64,000 bases of DNA from Pseudomonas laurylsulfatiphila (GCF_002934665.1 NZ_NIRS01000001.1:434001-498000), one strand, 5' to 3'. Positions 26,163 through 34,924 are shown, numbered from the stretch's first letter. Notes: generated by a model from the sequence alone, not told the origin. Numbers and translations: made by a program.

Positions 26163-26771
26163 ATGCAACCTTTCGCTATCGTCCGCGGCAGCGCCGCCCC
26201 GCTTCTGGCCGCCAACATCGACACCGACGTGATCATGCCCAAGCAGTTCCTCAAAGGGATTGATCGCAAGGGGCTGGACAAGGGGCTGTTCTTTGACTTG
26301 AGGTTCCTTGAGTCCGGCGAACCCGATCCGGGGTTCATCCTCAACCAACCGGCCTGGAGCGAGGCTGCGTTTCTGGTGGTGGGTGCCAATTTCGGCTGTG
26401 GTTCGAGTCGCGAACATGCGGTCTGGGGACTGAAGCAGGTCGGCATCCGCGCACTGATCGGCACCAACTTCGCCGGCATTTTCTACGACAACTGCCAGCG
26501 CAATGGGGTGTTGGCGATTCAGCTGACCGAAGCTCAACTCAAGCAGATTGCCGCGTTGACCAGCAACCCGGCAACGGCTCGAATCAGCGTCAACCTGCCG
26601 GAGCAAACCATCGAACTGGCTGACGGCAACGTGATCCCGTTCGAGATCGATGAACTGCGCAAGCAGTCGTTGCTGCTGGGGCTGGATGCCATTGGCACCA
26701 CGTTGCAACGGGCCGAACAGATTCGCCAGTTCGAAGCCCGGCACCTGGCGGAAAATCCCTGGCTGAACTGA
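26163..26771 (+). CDS. LeuD-like dehydratase small subunit
   Basis: Small swivelling subunit of the same hydro-lyase, 202 residues, the usual LeuD length. It has NIDTDVIMPKQFLK near the N-terminus, FGCGSSREHAVWGLKQVGIRALIG in the middle and the substrate-loop region FLVVGANFGCG. It starts 3 bp after the large subunit stop, which implies a fixed 1:1 pair. Part of its 3' end (26677-26724) is duplicated downstream beside a BIME. Confidence 0.85.
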   Translation: MQPFAIVRGSAAPLLAANIDTDVIMPKQFLKGIDRKGLDKGLFFDLRFLESGEPDPGFILNQPAWSEAAFLVVGANFGCGSSREHAVWGLKQVGIRALIGTNFAGIFYDNCQRNGVLAIQLTEAQLKQIAALTSNPATARISVNLPEQTIELADGNVIPFEIDELRKQSLLLGLDAIGTTLQRAEQIRQFEARHLAENPWLN

Positions 26772-26780
26772 TAAGGAACC

Positions 26781-27046
26781 TGTAGGAGCGAGCCTGCTCG
26801 CGATGGTCGTTAACGATAACGCGTGCTCACTGGCTAAACGCGGTGCCCTTGAATCCATCGCGAGCAAGCTCGCTCCTACAGAGGATAATGACGCCGGTGG
26901 GGCTGGATGTCATTGGCACCACGTAGCAACGCGCCGAACAGATTCCTGTAGGAGCGAGCCTGCTCGCGATGGTCGTTAACGATAACGCATGCTTACTGGC
27001 TAAACGCGGCGCTCTCGAATCCATCGCGAGCAAGCTCGCTCTTACA
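26781..27046. repeat. two long REP doublets
   Basis: Doublets 26781-26880 and 26947-27046 are nearly identical over about 100 bp. Both have linker GATGGTCGTTAACGATAACGC and an ACGCGG segment before CCATCGCGAGCAAGCTCGCT. The second runs into the stop codon of the convergent LysR gene. Confidence 0.92.
26898..26945 (+). repeat. duplicated fragment of the leuD-like 3' end
   Basis: Forty-eight bases match 26677-26724, inside the LeuD-like gene, with only three mismatches. The copy contains an in-frame TAG (ACGTAGCAA against ACGTTGCAA) and joins directly to the second REP doublet, so it is a non-coding remnant. It shows that coding DNA was duplicated with the repeat. Confidence 0.88.
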
Positions 27047-27956
27047 GAGACAGATGACGAAAATATTCCTCGAGAAACTCGACACAAACCCGCAGCTTGG
27101 CCGACTGGCTCAGCCGCGTCGGGTACACCGCCCACACGTTGGCGCTCTGGGTGTAATCGTGCAGCACCTGCACCAGTCGCCCCTGCTCCAGCATCGGCTT
27201 CACATCCCACATCGAGCGCAACAGAATCCCGCCGCCACTCAAGGCCCACTGCAACACGATCTCACCGTTGTTCGAGGATAACGGCCCGCTGACACGCACC
27301 GATTCTTCCTGCCCGTCCTTCGTCAGGCTCCACACGCCGAACGCGTTGTTGCGCTCCTTGAGCACCAGGCAATCGTGGTCTTTGAGGTCAGGCAGCGATT
27401 GCGGCACACCGCGCCGTTCCAGGTACTCGGGCGTCGCACACAGCACCCGCCGGTTGCTCACCAGTTTGCGCCCCAGGTGCTGGCCCGGCAGGTCATCCCC
27501 TACGCGGATCTCCAGGTCGAAGCCCTCGCCGACGATATCGACCACGCGATCGAACACGTCCAGGCGCAGTTCGAGTTTCGGATAGGTCTGCGACAGCTCG
27601 CAGATGGCCGGCGCTACATGGTTGCGGCCAAAACCGAAGCTGCTGCAGATGTGCAACGAGCCCATGGGCTGCTGCCGCGCCTCGGATATTTCGCCGACGA
27701 AATCATCGAAATCACCCAGCAACTTCTCCGCCCACACCCGCACCCGCTCACCGTCGTCGGTCAGTGCGATGCGTCTTGTCGTGCGGTGCAGCAGGCGGGT
27801 CGAGAGCGTGGTTTCCAGCACGGAAATGCGTTTGCTGATGTAGGCCGGCGAATACCCCAACTCCTCGGCGGCGCTGGCGAAGCCGTTTTTGCGCACGACG
27901 GTGAGGAACACCTTGAGGTCTTCAGGCAAGGGAAATTGATCACGATTCGTGTTCAT
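27042..27956 (-). CDS. LysR-family transcriptional regulator, divergent from the 2HCT transporter
   Basis: Regulator of 304 residues. Winged helix at about residues 10-70 (EDLKVFLTVVRKNGFASAAEELGYSPAYISKRISVLE) and effector domain from about residue 95 (GSLHICSSFGFGRNHVAPAI). The start MNTNRDQFPL at 27956 fits homologues; the open frame continues upstream without conservation. It is divergent from the 2-hydroxycarboxylate transporter across 128 bp, with a perfect palindrome between, and is probably its regulator. Its last codons overlap the outer arm of a REP doublet. Confidence 0.87.
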   Translation of the reverse strand: MNTNRDQFPLPEDLKVFLTVVRKNGFASAAEELGYSPAYISKRISVLETTLSTRLLHRTTRRIALTDDGERVRVWAEKLLGDFDDFVGEISEARQQPMGSLHICSSFGFGRNHVAPAICELSQTYPKLELRLDVFDRVVDIVGEGFDLEIRVGDDLPGQHLGRKLVSNRRVLCATPEYLERRGVPQSLPDLKDHDCLVLKERNNAFGVWSLTKDGQEESVRVSGPLSSNNGEIVLQWALSGGGILLRSMWDVKPMLEQGRLVQVLHDYTQSANVWAVYPTRLSQSAKLRVCVEFLEEYFRHLSL

Positions 27957-27986
27957 ACGCCTCATACTTTTGCTGTTTATCACGTT

Positions 27987-27996
27987 ATTCGCGAAT
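27987..27996. promoter_or_regulatory. candidate LysR operator between regulator and 2HCT transporter
   Basis: Perfect 10-bp palindrome ATTCGCGAAT within TTATTCGCGAATGATA, 31 bp from the LysR start and 88 bp from the transporter start. Position and symmetry suit a LysR recognition site; no second copy was sought elsewhere. Confidence 0.4.
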
Positions 27997-28084
27997 GATA
28001 GCATCGATCTACCGAGTGGCAATCCATCCCCGGCCAACCGTGGTTTCTGAATCCTCGATAAAAACAACATGAGGAAAGCGCGAC

Positions 28085-29422
28085 ATGAACAAGCCCTACG
28101 AGCAAACCCTTAACGCCCCCGACGGCGGTTTCGTGCAACGCCTGCGCAGCCTCTGCGCCTACGAAATCGGCGTCATCCCGCTGCCGATCTTTCTCGGCAT
28201 CGCGGTCATCGTTTATCTCTCCGCCCACTTGGGCTTCCTGCCCAAGAACATGATCGGCGGGCTCGCCGTGATCATGACCATGGGCGTGTTCTTCGGCCAG
28301 CTGGGCTCGCGCCTGCCGATCCTCAAGGAAATCGGCGGCGGCGCCATCCTGTGCCTGATGCTGCCGTCGATCCTGGTGTTCTACGGCTTCTTCGGGCCGG
28401 CGACGATCGACGCCACCAAAATGCTCATGAAGGAAGCCAACTTCCTGTACTTCGTGATCGCCAGCCTGGTGGTCGGCAGCATTCTGGGGATGAGTCGTTT
28501 CATCCTGGTCCAGGGCATGCTGCGGATGTTCATTCCCCTGCTCGTCGGCACCCTGGCCGCCGTTGCCAGCGGGTTGCTGGTTGGCAAACTGGTGGGCTAC
28601 AGCTTTCACCACACGTTCTTTTTCATCATCGTGCCGATCATTGGCGGCGGGATCGGCGAAGGGATTCTGCCCCTGTCGCTGGCCTACTCGTCGATCCTCG
28701 GCGGCACCCCGGATATCTACGTGGCGCAACTGGCGCCCGCCGCCGTGGTCGGCAACATCGCGGCGATCATCTGTGCCGGTTTTCTCGCGCGCCTGGCACT
28801 CAAACGCCCGAACCTCAATGGCGAAGGTTCGCTGATCCGCGCCAAGGACGAGAACGATAAATTCAAGGTCAAGGAAGACACCGGCTCCCTTGTCGACTTT
28901 CGCGTCATGGGTGCCGGGGTGCTGGTGATCTGCGCGTTCTTCGTCCTCGGTGGCCTGCTGGAAAAAGTCGTGGGCATTCCCGGTCCGGTGATGATGATCC
29001 TCGTGGCGGTGCTGTTTAAGTACCTTCGGGTGCTGCCGGAGAAACTCGAGAAAGGCGCCAACACCTTTTACAAGCTGGTGTCGTCGGCCTTCATCTGGCC
29101 GGTCATGATCGGCCTGGGCATGCTCTACGTGCCGCTGGACAGCGTGGTGAAAGTGTTCTCGGTCGGCTATGTGCTGGTGTGCGTCTCGGTGGTGGTGTCG
29201 ATGACCGTGGCCGGCTTTTTCATTGGCAACCTGATGAAGATGTACCCCATCGAATCGGCCATCGTGACCTGCTGTCACAGCGGCCTGGGCGGCACCGGAG
29301 ACGTGGCGATCCTCTCGGCTTCCAACCGCATGTCGCTGATGCCGTTCGCGCAGATTTCCACGCGCATTGGTGGGGCTTCGACGGTGATTCTGGCGACGAT
29401 ACTGTTGCGGCTTTTTGTTTGA
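28085..29422 (+). CDS. 2-hydroxycarboxylate transporter (2HCT/CitS family)
   Basis: Inner-membrane carrier of 445 residues with two inverted halves. The two GGxG re-entrant-loop motifs of the family are present: PIIGGGIGEGILPLS near residue 190 and HSGLGGTGDVAILS near residue 400. YEIGVIPLPIFLG at the N-terminus is typical. Members carry citrate, malate or related 2-hydroxy acids with Na+ or H+ or by exchange. The divergent LysR is the likely regulator. The nearby LeuCD-like dehydratase would suit the same substrate class, an inference from position only. A clear terminator follows. Confidence 0.9.
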   Translation: MNKPYEQTLNAPDGGFVQRLRSLCAYEIGVIPLPIFLGIAVIVYLSAHLGFLPKNMIGGLAVIMTMGVFFGQLGSRLPILKEIGGGAILCLMLPSILVFYGFFGPATIDATKMLMKEANFLYFVIASLVVGSILGMSRFILVQGMLRMFIPLLVGTLAAVASGLLVGKLVGYSFHHTFFFIIVPIIGGGIGEGILPLSLAYSSILGGTPDIYVAQLAPAAVVGNIAAIICAGFLARLALKRPNLNGEGSLIRAKDENDKFKVKEDTGSLVDFRVMGAGVLVICAFFVLGGLLEKVVGIPGPVMMILVAVLFKYLRVLPEKLEKGANTFYKLVSSAFIWPVMIGLGMLYVPLDSVVKVFSVGYVLVCVSVVVSMTVAGFFIGNLMKMYPIESAIVTCCHSGLGGTGDVAILSASNRMSLMPFAQISTRIGGASTVILATILLRLFV

Positions 29423-29456
29423 GAACGAGCCGTCCACCCGGTAACTCCAAACGCAA

Positions 29457-29483
29457 AAAACACCGGCCCGGCGCCGGTGTTTT
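29457..29483 (+). terminator. intrinsic terminator of the 2HCT gene
   Basis: Eleven-bp stem AAAACACCGGC/GCCGGTGTTTT with a 5-nt loop, 34 nt after the stop codon. The A tract on the left would make it work in the other direction too. Confidence 0.9.
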
Positions 29484-29618
29484 GCTGCCTGCACCCCCCC
29501 CCTCCCGATTTGCCGTTATCGGCCCAGCCGATTCAAACCTGCGAATTATCGATTTGTGCAGCAGTCCGTGGACCGCGAGCATGGCGTCACTTCCAACAAC
29601 AAAAACCAAGGACCCGCC

Positions 29619-30710
29619 ATGACCGCCCGATTTCACAACCCAGTGGATACCCGTTTCGGCTGGGGCAGCCTGCAAGAGCTTGCCGCCATCACCGAACACC
29701 AGAACGTTGCCGTCGTGACCTTTCCCGAAGCCCGTGACCTGGGGCTGGTGGATCGCCTTCACGCGTTGCTGGGCGAACGTCTGGTCTACGTGATCGAAGA
29801 TGTCCAGCCCAATCCCGATGTCGCCCAACTGCGCGCGACCTATGAACGCTTCTGGCAAGAAGCCGGCGATTGCCATGCGGTGATTGCCGTCGGAGGTGGC
29901 AGCGCCATCGACACGGCAAAAGCGCTGATTGTCGGCACCGAGTCAGGCCGCTTCGATGAGCTGCTGGCATTGCTGGCAAGCGGCAAACCCTTCGTTCCGG
30001 TACGCAGCAAACAGCTGATCGCAGCCCCGACCACGGCAGGCACCGGCAGTGAAGTCACACCCTGGGCGACGATCTGGGACGCGGCCAACCACAAGAAGTA
30101 TTCCCTGCACCTGGACTGTACCTGGCCAAAGGTCGCGATCATCGATCCGCAATTGATGCTCACGGTACCGGCCAGCGTCACCGTGTCCACAGGCCTGGAT
30201 GCCTTGTCCCACGCACTGGAATCGATCTGGAACATCAACGCCAACCCGCTTTCCGACACCTTCGCCATCTCGGCCATCGAAGACATCCTCGAATGCCTGC
30301 CCTTGCTGTGGCGTGACCTGTCCAGCCAGGAACTGCGTTCACGGATGGCCCTCGCCGCACTCAAGGCCGGCATGGCGTTCTCCAACACCAAGACCGCGCT
30401 GGCCCACTCCATTTCTTATGAGATGACTTTGCACTACGGTTTGCCCCACGGCATCGCCTGCTCCTTCACCTTGCCACTGGTATTGGGCCTTGCCTGGGGC
30501 CACGACGCAACGCGTGATAAGACCCTGCAACGGGTTTTCGGGCCAGACCTGGATAAAGCCCAGGCCCGTTTGCGCGCCTTCCTGCACAGCCTGGATGTGA
30601 AAACCGAGTTCGCCGACTACGGCGTAACGGCCGAAGAGGCGCAAGCCATGATCGACTTCGCCCTGCAGGGCGCGCGCGGCAAGAACTTCATCGGCTCACG
30701 AGCGGCCTAG
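29619..30710 (+). CDS. iron-containing alcohol dehydrogenase of the phosphonate cluster
   Basis: Group III alcohol dehydrogenase of 363 residues. Nucleotide loop VGGGSAIDTAKALI, signature APTTAGTGSEVTPWAT, and metal ligands in STGLDALSHALESIW (Asp, His), ALAHSISYEM (His) and HYGLPHG (His). AAGGA precedes ATG 29619. The PhpC and FomC enzymes of phosphonate biosynthesis are iron alcohol dehydrogenases that interconvert phosphonoacetaldehyde and 2-hydroxyethylphosphonate. Here the gene shares a cluster with PhnX and a transporter, and no PhnW is present. Oxidation of 2-hydroxyethylphosphonate to phosphonoacetaldehyde is therefore the favoured inference. Confidence 0.82.
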   Translation: MTARFHNPVDTRFGWGSLQELAAITEHQNVAVVTFPEARDLGLVDRLHALLGERLVYVIEDVQPNPDVAQLRATYERFWQEAGDCHAVIAVGGGSAIDTAKALIVGTESGRFDELLALLASGKPFVPVRSKQLIAAPTTAGTGSEVTPWATIWDAANHKKYSLHLDCTWPKVAIIDPQLMLTVPASVTVSTGLDALSHALESIWNINANPLSDTFAISAIEDILECLPLLWRDLSSQELRSRMALAALKAGMAFSNTKTALAHSISYEMTLHYGLPHGIACSFTLPLVLGLAWGHDATRDKTLQRVFGPDLDKAQARLRAFLHSLDVKTEFADYGVTAEEAQAMIDFALQGARGKNFIGSRAA

Positions 30711-30840
30711 GGCTCGACAGCCCCCCAAGACACAACACTGCCAGCGGCGTAACGAGCCGCGACGATTTCCTGCCGCACCTGAAAAAGAGTGCACCCTGCG
30801 ACGCAACTCGCAGGGAACGAACAAGAATAAGGAAAAGATC

Positions 30841-32136
30841 ATGAATCGTGCCCAAACCATGCCAGATCTCGCCATACACACCGCGTCGTTCCGCATCGCT
30901 CAGTGGCGCATGTTGCTGGCAGCCATGTTTTGTTATCTGTTTTTCTACACCGGACGCCAGACCTTCGGTTTCGCCATCCCGGGTATCCAGGCCGAATTCG
31001 GTTTGACCAAGGAAACCCTGGGCTGGGCTTCGGCCGCCATGCTCTGGGCCTACGCCATTGGCCAGGCCATCAACGGCAACCTCGCCGACAAGTTCGGTGG
31101 CCGGCGCATCATGACCCTGGGCGCCGTGCTGTCCTGTGGCGCCAACTGGGTGACCAGTTTCGCCAGCGGTTTTGCCGGGCTGATCCTGCCCTGGGGCATC
31201 AATGGCTACTTCCAGGCATTGGGCTGGGCACCGGGCAGCCGGCTGATCTCCAACTGGTGGAGCGCGGGTGAACGCGGCAAGGTCTACGGCTTCTACGTGT
31301 TCGCGGCCGGTTGCGCTTCCGTTCTTTCCTACGTGACCTCGATCGTTGTGCTGGAAGTGATGCATCTGGAATGGCGCTGGATCTTCCGCCTGCCCGTATT
31401 GCTCATGCTGGCGGGCGGCATCATCTTCTACCTGGTGGCCCGCGAGCGTCCGCAAGACCTGGGATTCGAACCGCTGGCCGACACGGGCGTGGCCAACGCC
31501 GAGGACAAGAACCATGAGGTGGCGCACGGTGAAACCGAAACATCGGCGCAACGCTACAAAGCGGTACTGAAGAACTTTCGCCTGATCATCGCCGCCGTGT
31601 CCCTGGGGTTCCAGAACGCTGCCCGCTACGGTTTGATCGTCTGGGTGCCGGTGCACTTTCTGGGCGCCAACTGGAAAAGCGGCGACAGCATGATCGATCC
31701 GAAATGGATCACCGTAGCCCTTCCGGTCGGCATGGCCATCGGCGCGCTGAGCAACGGCTGGATCTCGGACAAACTGTTCGGCTCCAAGCGCTACCTGGCG
31801 ATCATGCTCTACATGTTCCTCGGTGCGGCCACCAGTTTGTGGATGTGGACCCTTGCCCCCCACAGCGCGACCGGCCTTGTGGCGTTGTTTCTCTGCGGTT
31901 TCTTCGTGTACGGCCCCGCTTCCAGCTTCTGGGCACTGTGCCCGGACCTGGTGGGCGCCAAGCGCGCCGGCACGGCGACCGGCGTGATGAACTTCTCTTC
32001 CTATCTGTTCGCCGGCCTGGCGGAACCGCTGATCGGCAGTATGCTCGACAGTACCGGCAACACCTCGCTGATCTTCATCGTGGTCACCAGCGCCTGCCTG
32101 TGCAGTGCGATTGTCGCGTTGTTCATCAGGCGTTGA
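30841..32136 (+). CDS. GlpT-like organophosphate/phosphonate:phosphate antiporter (OPA family MFS)
   Basis: Twelve-helix inner-membrane transporter of 431 residues. FYTGRQTFGFAIPGIQAEFGLTKETLGW and NGYFQALGWAPGSRLISNWWSAGERGKVYG match the OPA family, which includes GlpT and UhpT and swaps organophosphates for phosphate. AAGGAAAAG upstream supports ATG 30841. Its place between a phosphonate-type alcohol dehydrogenase and PhnX suggests that it imports a phosphonate such as 2-hydroxyethylphosphonate or phosphonoacetaldehyde precursor. This would replace the usual ABC importer PhnCDE. Confidence 0.85.
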   Translation: MNRAQTMPDLAIHTASFRIAQWRMLLAAMFCYLFFYTGRQTFGFAIPGIQAEFGLTKETLGWASAAMLWAYAIGQAINGNLADKFGGRRIMTLGAVLSCGANWVTSFASGFAGLILPWGINGYFQALGWAPGSRLISNWWSAGERGKVYGFYVFAAGCASVLSYVTSIVVLEVMHLEWRWIFRLPVLLMLAGGIIFYLVARERPQDLGFEPLADTGVANAEDKNHEVAHGETETSAQRYKAVLKNFRLIIAAVSLGFQNAARYGLIVWVPVHFLGANWKSGDSMIDPKWITVALPVGMAIGALSNGWISDKLFGSKRYLAIMLYMFLGAATSLWMWTLAPHSATGLVALFLCGFFVYGPASSFWALCPDLVGAKRAGTATGVMNFSSYLFAGLAEPLIGSMLDSTGNTSLIFIVVTSACLCSAIVALFIRR

Positions 32137-32189
32137 TTGCCGGGCACGGCAGGTTGAATCGAAGGCGCGGCTTCTGAACAGGATCGTCT

Positions 32190-33062
32190 ATGTACCAGTA
32201 CCACAAGTGGCTACGTTCATTTCATGCGGTGGCCAAGACCGGCAGCTTCACCCTCGCCGCCGAGTACCTGAGCGTCGGCCAGCCCACGGTCAGTGAGCAG
32301 GTCAATGCCCTGGAGAAGAAGTTTTCCGTGGAGCTGTTCCATCGCCGCGGCCGCTTTATCGAAATGAGTGCCGCCGGGCACCAACTCTATGCGATCACCC
32401 AGGGCCTGTTCGGCCAGGAGGATGAAGCCGTGCAACTGCTACAGAGTTTCAAGCAACGCAAGACCGGCATGCTGCGCCTGGGCGCGGTGTCCCCGCCCAT
32501 TGCGATGAACCTGACCTACGAACTGATGCAGCGGCACCCGGACATCGAGCTGGAAACCTCGTTTTCTCCGGAAAAAGAGACCCTGGATCGCCTGTTCAAC
32601 TTCGATATCGATGTGGCGATCCTGGCCCTGTCCGAATTCGACCAGCGTTTTGACACGCAGCTTTACCGGCGCTACCCGATCATTGCGGTGGTGCGCGAGG
32701 ACCATCCCTGGGCCCGACAGAAAGAAGTACACGTCGAGCAGATCAGCGAAGAGAAATGGGTGCTGCGGGAAAAAAGCTCCCGCACTCGTCAATTGGTAGA
32801 GGAAAGCTGCAAGCGCCTGGGCGTCGCCCTCAATTGCGTCATGCAGCTGAACAGCCGCGAGGCCATCGTCCATGCCATCGCCAAGGGCATCGGTATCGGT
32901 TTCGTCTCGGCCGTCGAGTACGCCGAAACGCCCGGCACCAAACCGATCACCTTCGTCAATCACCCGTTTTCCATCGACTACCACCTGTGCTGCCTGGGCA
33001 TTCGCCGAAACCGGCCGATGATCGCGGAGCTGTTCGACTCGAGCCCAACGCCGGCCACCTGA
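32190..33062 (+). CDS. LysR-family regulator of the phosphonate cluster
   Basis: LysR regulator of 290 residues: winged helix MYQYHKWLRSFHAVAKTGSFTLAAEYLSVGQPTVSEQVNALEKK condensed at residues 1-44, effector domain from about residue 90 (GMLRLGAVSPPIAMNLTYEL). It lies in line between transporter and PhnX, all on the same strand. LysR genes commonly accompany phnWX in pseudomonads, so control of the four-gene cluster is likely. Its inducer may differ, since the aminotransferase is missing. Confidence 0.88.
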   Translation: MYQYHKWLRSFHAVAKTGSFTLAAEYLSVGQPTVSEQVNALEKKFSVELFHRRGRFIEMSAAGHQLYAITQGLFGQEDEAVQLLQSFKQRKTGMLRLGAVSPPIAMNLTYELMQRHPDIELETSFSPEKETLDRLFNFDIDVAILALSEFDQRFDTQLYRRYPIIAVVREDHPWARQKEVHVEQISEEKWVLREKSSRTRQLVEESCKRLGVALNCVMQLNSREAIVHAIAKGIGIGFVSAVEYAETPGTKPITFVNHPFSIDYHLCCLGIRRNRPMIAELFDSSPTPAT

Positions 33063-33148
33063 TTTCGTCTCACCCTTGAGCAATCCACAGGCCTACTTCC
33101 TGGCGACAGGAGGGACGGCCTGCCCACAACAAAAAATGGAGAAATACC

Positions 33149-33976
33149 ATGAACTACCAACAACCGACCCAACTGCAAGCCGTGGTCCTGGACTGGGCCG
33201 GCACCGTTGTCGATTTTGGCTCCTTCGCCCCCACGCAGATTTTCGTCGAGGCCTTTGCAGAGTTCGGCGTCGCCGTTTCGCTGGAAGAAGCTCGGGGCCC
33301 GATGGGCATGGGCAAGTGGGATCACATCCGCACCCTGTGCAATCAGCCGCAGATCGCCGAGCGCTACCGTGCCGTGTTTGACCGCCTGCCGACCGATGAC
33401 GATGTCACCGCACTCTACGAGCGCTTCATGCCGCTGCAGATCGAGAAAATCGCCCTGCACTCGGCCCTGATACCCGGCGCGCTGAACACCATCGATGCCT
33501 TGCGCGACAAGGGCCTGAAAATCGGCTCCTGCTCCGGTTACCCGGCCGTTGTCATGGAAAAGGTGGTCGAACTGGCGCGGCACAATGGCTACGTGGCGGA
33601 CCATGTGGTGGCCACCGACGAGGTGCCGAACGGCCGCCCCTACCCGGCCCAGGCCCTGGCCAACGTGATTGCCCTGGGGATCAGCGACGTCGCCGCCTGC
33701 GTCAAGGTCGACGACACCTGGCCCGGCATTCTCGAAGGCCGTGCCGCCGGGATGTGGACGGTCGCGCTGACCTGTTCCGGCAATGCCCTGGGCTTGACCT
33801 ACGAACAATACAAGGCCCTGCCTTCCGACAGGCTGGACAGTGAGCGGGCCCGCATCGTCAGGATGTTTGAAGGCTCCCGCCCGCACTACCTGATCGACAC
33901 CATCGTCGATCTGCCGGCGGTCATCGAAGACATCAATGCCCGACTGGCGCGGGGTGAAACACCGCAAGGGTCCTGA
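33149..33976 (+). CDS. phnX: phosphonoacetaldehyde hydrolase (phosphonatase)
   Basis: Splits phosphonoacetaldehyde into acetaldehyde and phosphate. HAD superfamily, 275 residues. The nucleophile Asp is in [14 protein letters not shown] and the Schiff-base Lys of the cap domain is in [15 protein letters not shown]. The [10 protein letters not shown] and [19 protein letters not shown] regions complete the active site. All key residues are intact. The normal partner PhnW (2-aminoethylphosphonate transaminase) is not in the window's phosphonate cluster. Confidence 0.95.
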   Translation: MNYQQPTQLQAVVLDWAGTVVDFGSFAPTQIFVEAFAEFGVAVSLEEARGPMGMGKWDHIRTLCNQPQIAERYRAVFDRLPTDDDVTALYERFMPLQIEKIALHSALIPGALNTIDALRDKGLKIGSCSGYPAVVMEKVVELARHNGYVADHVVATDEVPNGRPYPAQALANVIALGISDVAACVKVDDTWPGILEGRAAGMWTVALTCSGNALGLTYEQYKALPSDRLDSERARIVRMFEGSRPHYLIDTIVDLPAVIEDINARLARGETPQGS

Positions 33977-33993
33977 ACGGATTCAGGCATCAA

Positions 33994-34016
33994 GCGGCCG
34001 TCCCACGGGCGGCCGC
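33994..34016. terminator. hairpin between convergent phnX and AraC genes
   Basis: GCGGCCG-T-CCC / GGG-CGGCCGC stem with a single bulge and a 2-nt loop, between the stop of phnX and that of the AraC gene. There is no T tract, so termination efficiency is uncertain. Confidence 0.5.
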
Positions 34017-34017
34017 C

Positions 34018-34791
34018 TCACCTGAAAAAATCACTCGGCGTCTTGCCGAACTGCTTCTTGAACATGGTCGTGAACGCGCTCGGGCTGTCGTATCCCAGCT
34101 CCCCGGCGATGTCGATGATCTTCTCCCCGACGGCGATGCGTTCCAGCGCCAGCAGCAGTCGCGCTTGCTGGCGCCATTGGCCGAAGGTCATGCCGGTTTC
34201 CTTGCGAAAGCGACGCTGGATGGTTTTGGCGTCGAGGCTCAATCGATCGCTCCAGTCCGACAAGGTCGAGCCATCGCCTGGGTCTTGCTGCAATGTTCTG
34301 CAGATCTGGTTGATCCGTTGATCGGTGGGCTGCGGCAGGTTCAATGGCAAGGTCGGCAGGATCGTCAGTTCATCCAGGATCAGCCGCAGCACCCGGGCTT
34401 CCCGCGAGTCCGGATCGCAATTGAAATCGAAATCCACCGAGACCTTGATCAGCTCACTGAGCAATGCGGACACACTCACCGCGCGGGTTTCGCCGGGCAG
34501 GTCCGGGCTTGCGTTGGGGTGCACAAACACGCTGCGCATCTTGATCGGCCCCACGCAGCGAATCGAGTGCACTTCCCCACTTGGCATCCAGATGCCACGG
34601 CTCGGTGGCACCGTCCATTGGCTGGTGGCGGCGTGCACCACCATCACGCCTTCGATGGCATAGATCAGTTGATGCTTTTCATGGGAATGCGGCGCGATAA
34701 ACCAGTTTTCCGGGTAGTCGGTCGCACTGCTGCGAACGCTCCAGCCGCCCTGGTCGATCTCCGCAAGAAATGTCTGCAATGGCTTGATCAT
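34018..34791 (-). CDS. AraC-family regulator with cupin sensor
   Basis: Regulator of 257 residues. N-terminal cupin (IAPHSHEKHQLIYAIEGVMVV ... WMPSGEVHSI) and C-terminal AraC domain (LSDWSDRLSLDAKTIQRRFRKETGM ... IIDIAGELGYDSPSAFTTMFKKQFGKTPSDFFR). The start MIKPLQTFL at 34791 fits the family, although the frame is open a long way upstream. It is divergent from the Fsr-like exporter across 133 bp and is its likely regulator. Confidence 0.86.
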   Translation of the reverse strand: MIKPLQTFLAEIDQGGWSVRSSATDYPENWFIAPHSHEKHQLIYAIEGVMVVHAATSQWTVPPSRGIWMPSGEVHSIRCVGPIKMRSVFVHPNASPDLPGETRAVSVSALLSELIKVSVDFDFNCDPDSREARVLRLILDELTILPTLPLNLPQPTDQRINQICRTLQQDPGDGSTLSDWSDRLSLDAKTIQRRFRKETGMTFGQWRQQARLLLALERIAVGEKIIDIAGELGYDSPSAFTTMFKKQFGKTPSDFFR

Positions 34792-34924
34792 GACGCCCTT
34801 TTTGCGATGGTCGGCGCCCGAGTTGCGCGAGACGGGCGACTTTGAGGGCCATAGGATAACGCCGAACCCTGAAATTGGCTGAGCCTTGCGTTCGCGGCTC
34901 GCGTTTTTTATCCGGAAACTGCCC

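Noticed and set aside
27980..29494. Minus-strand open frame of 504 codons opposite the 2HCT carrier
   Set aside because: The product is His/Gln/Asp-rich as expected from the complement of a membrane protein gene; the plus strand has both GGxG motifs.
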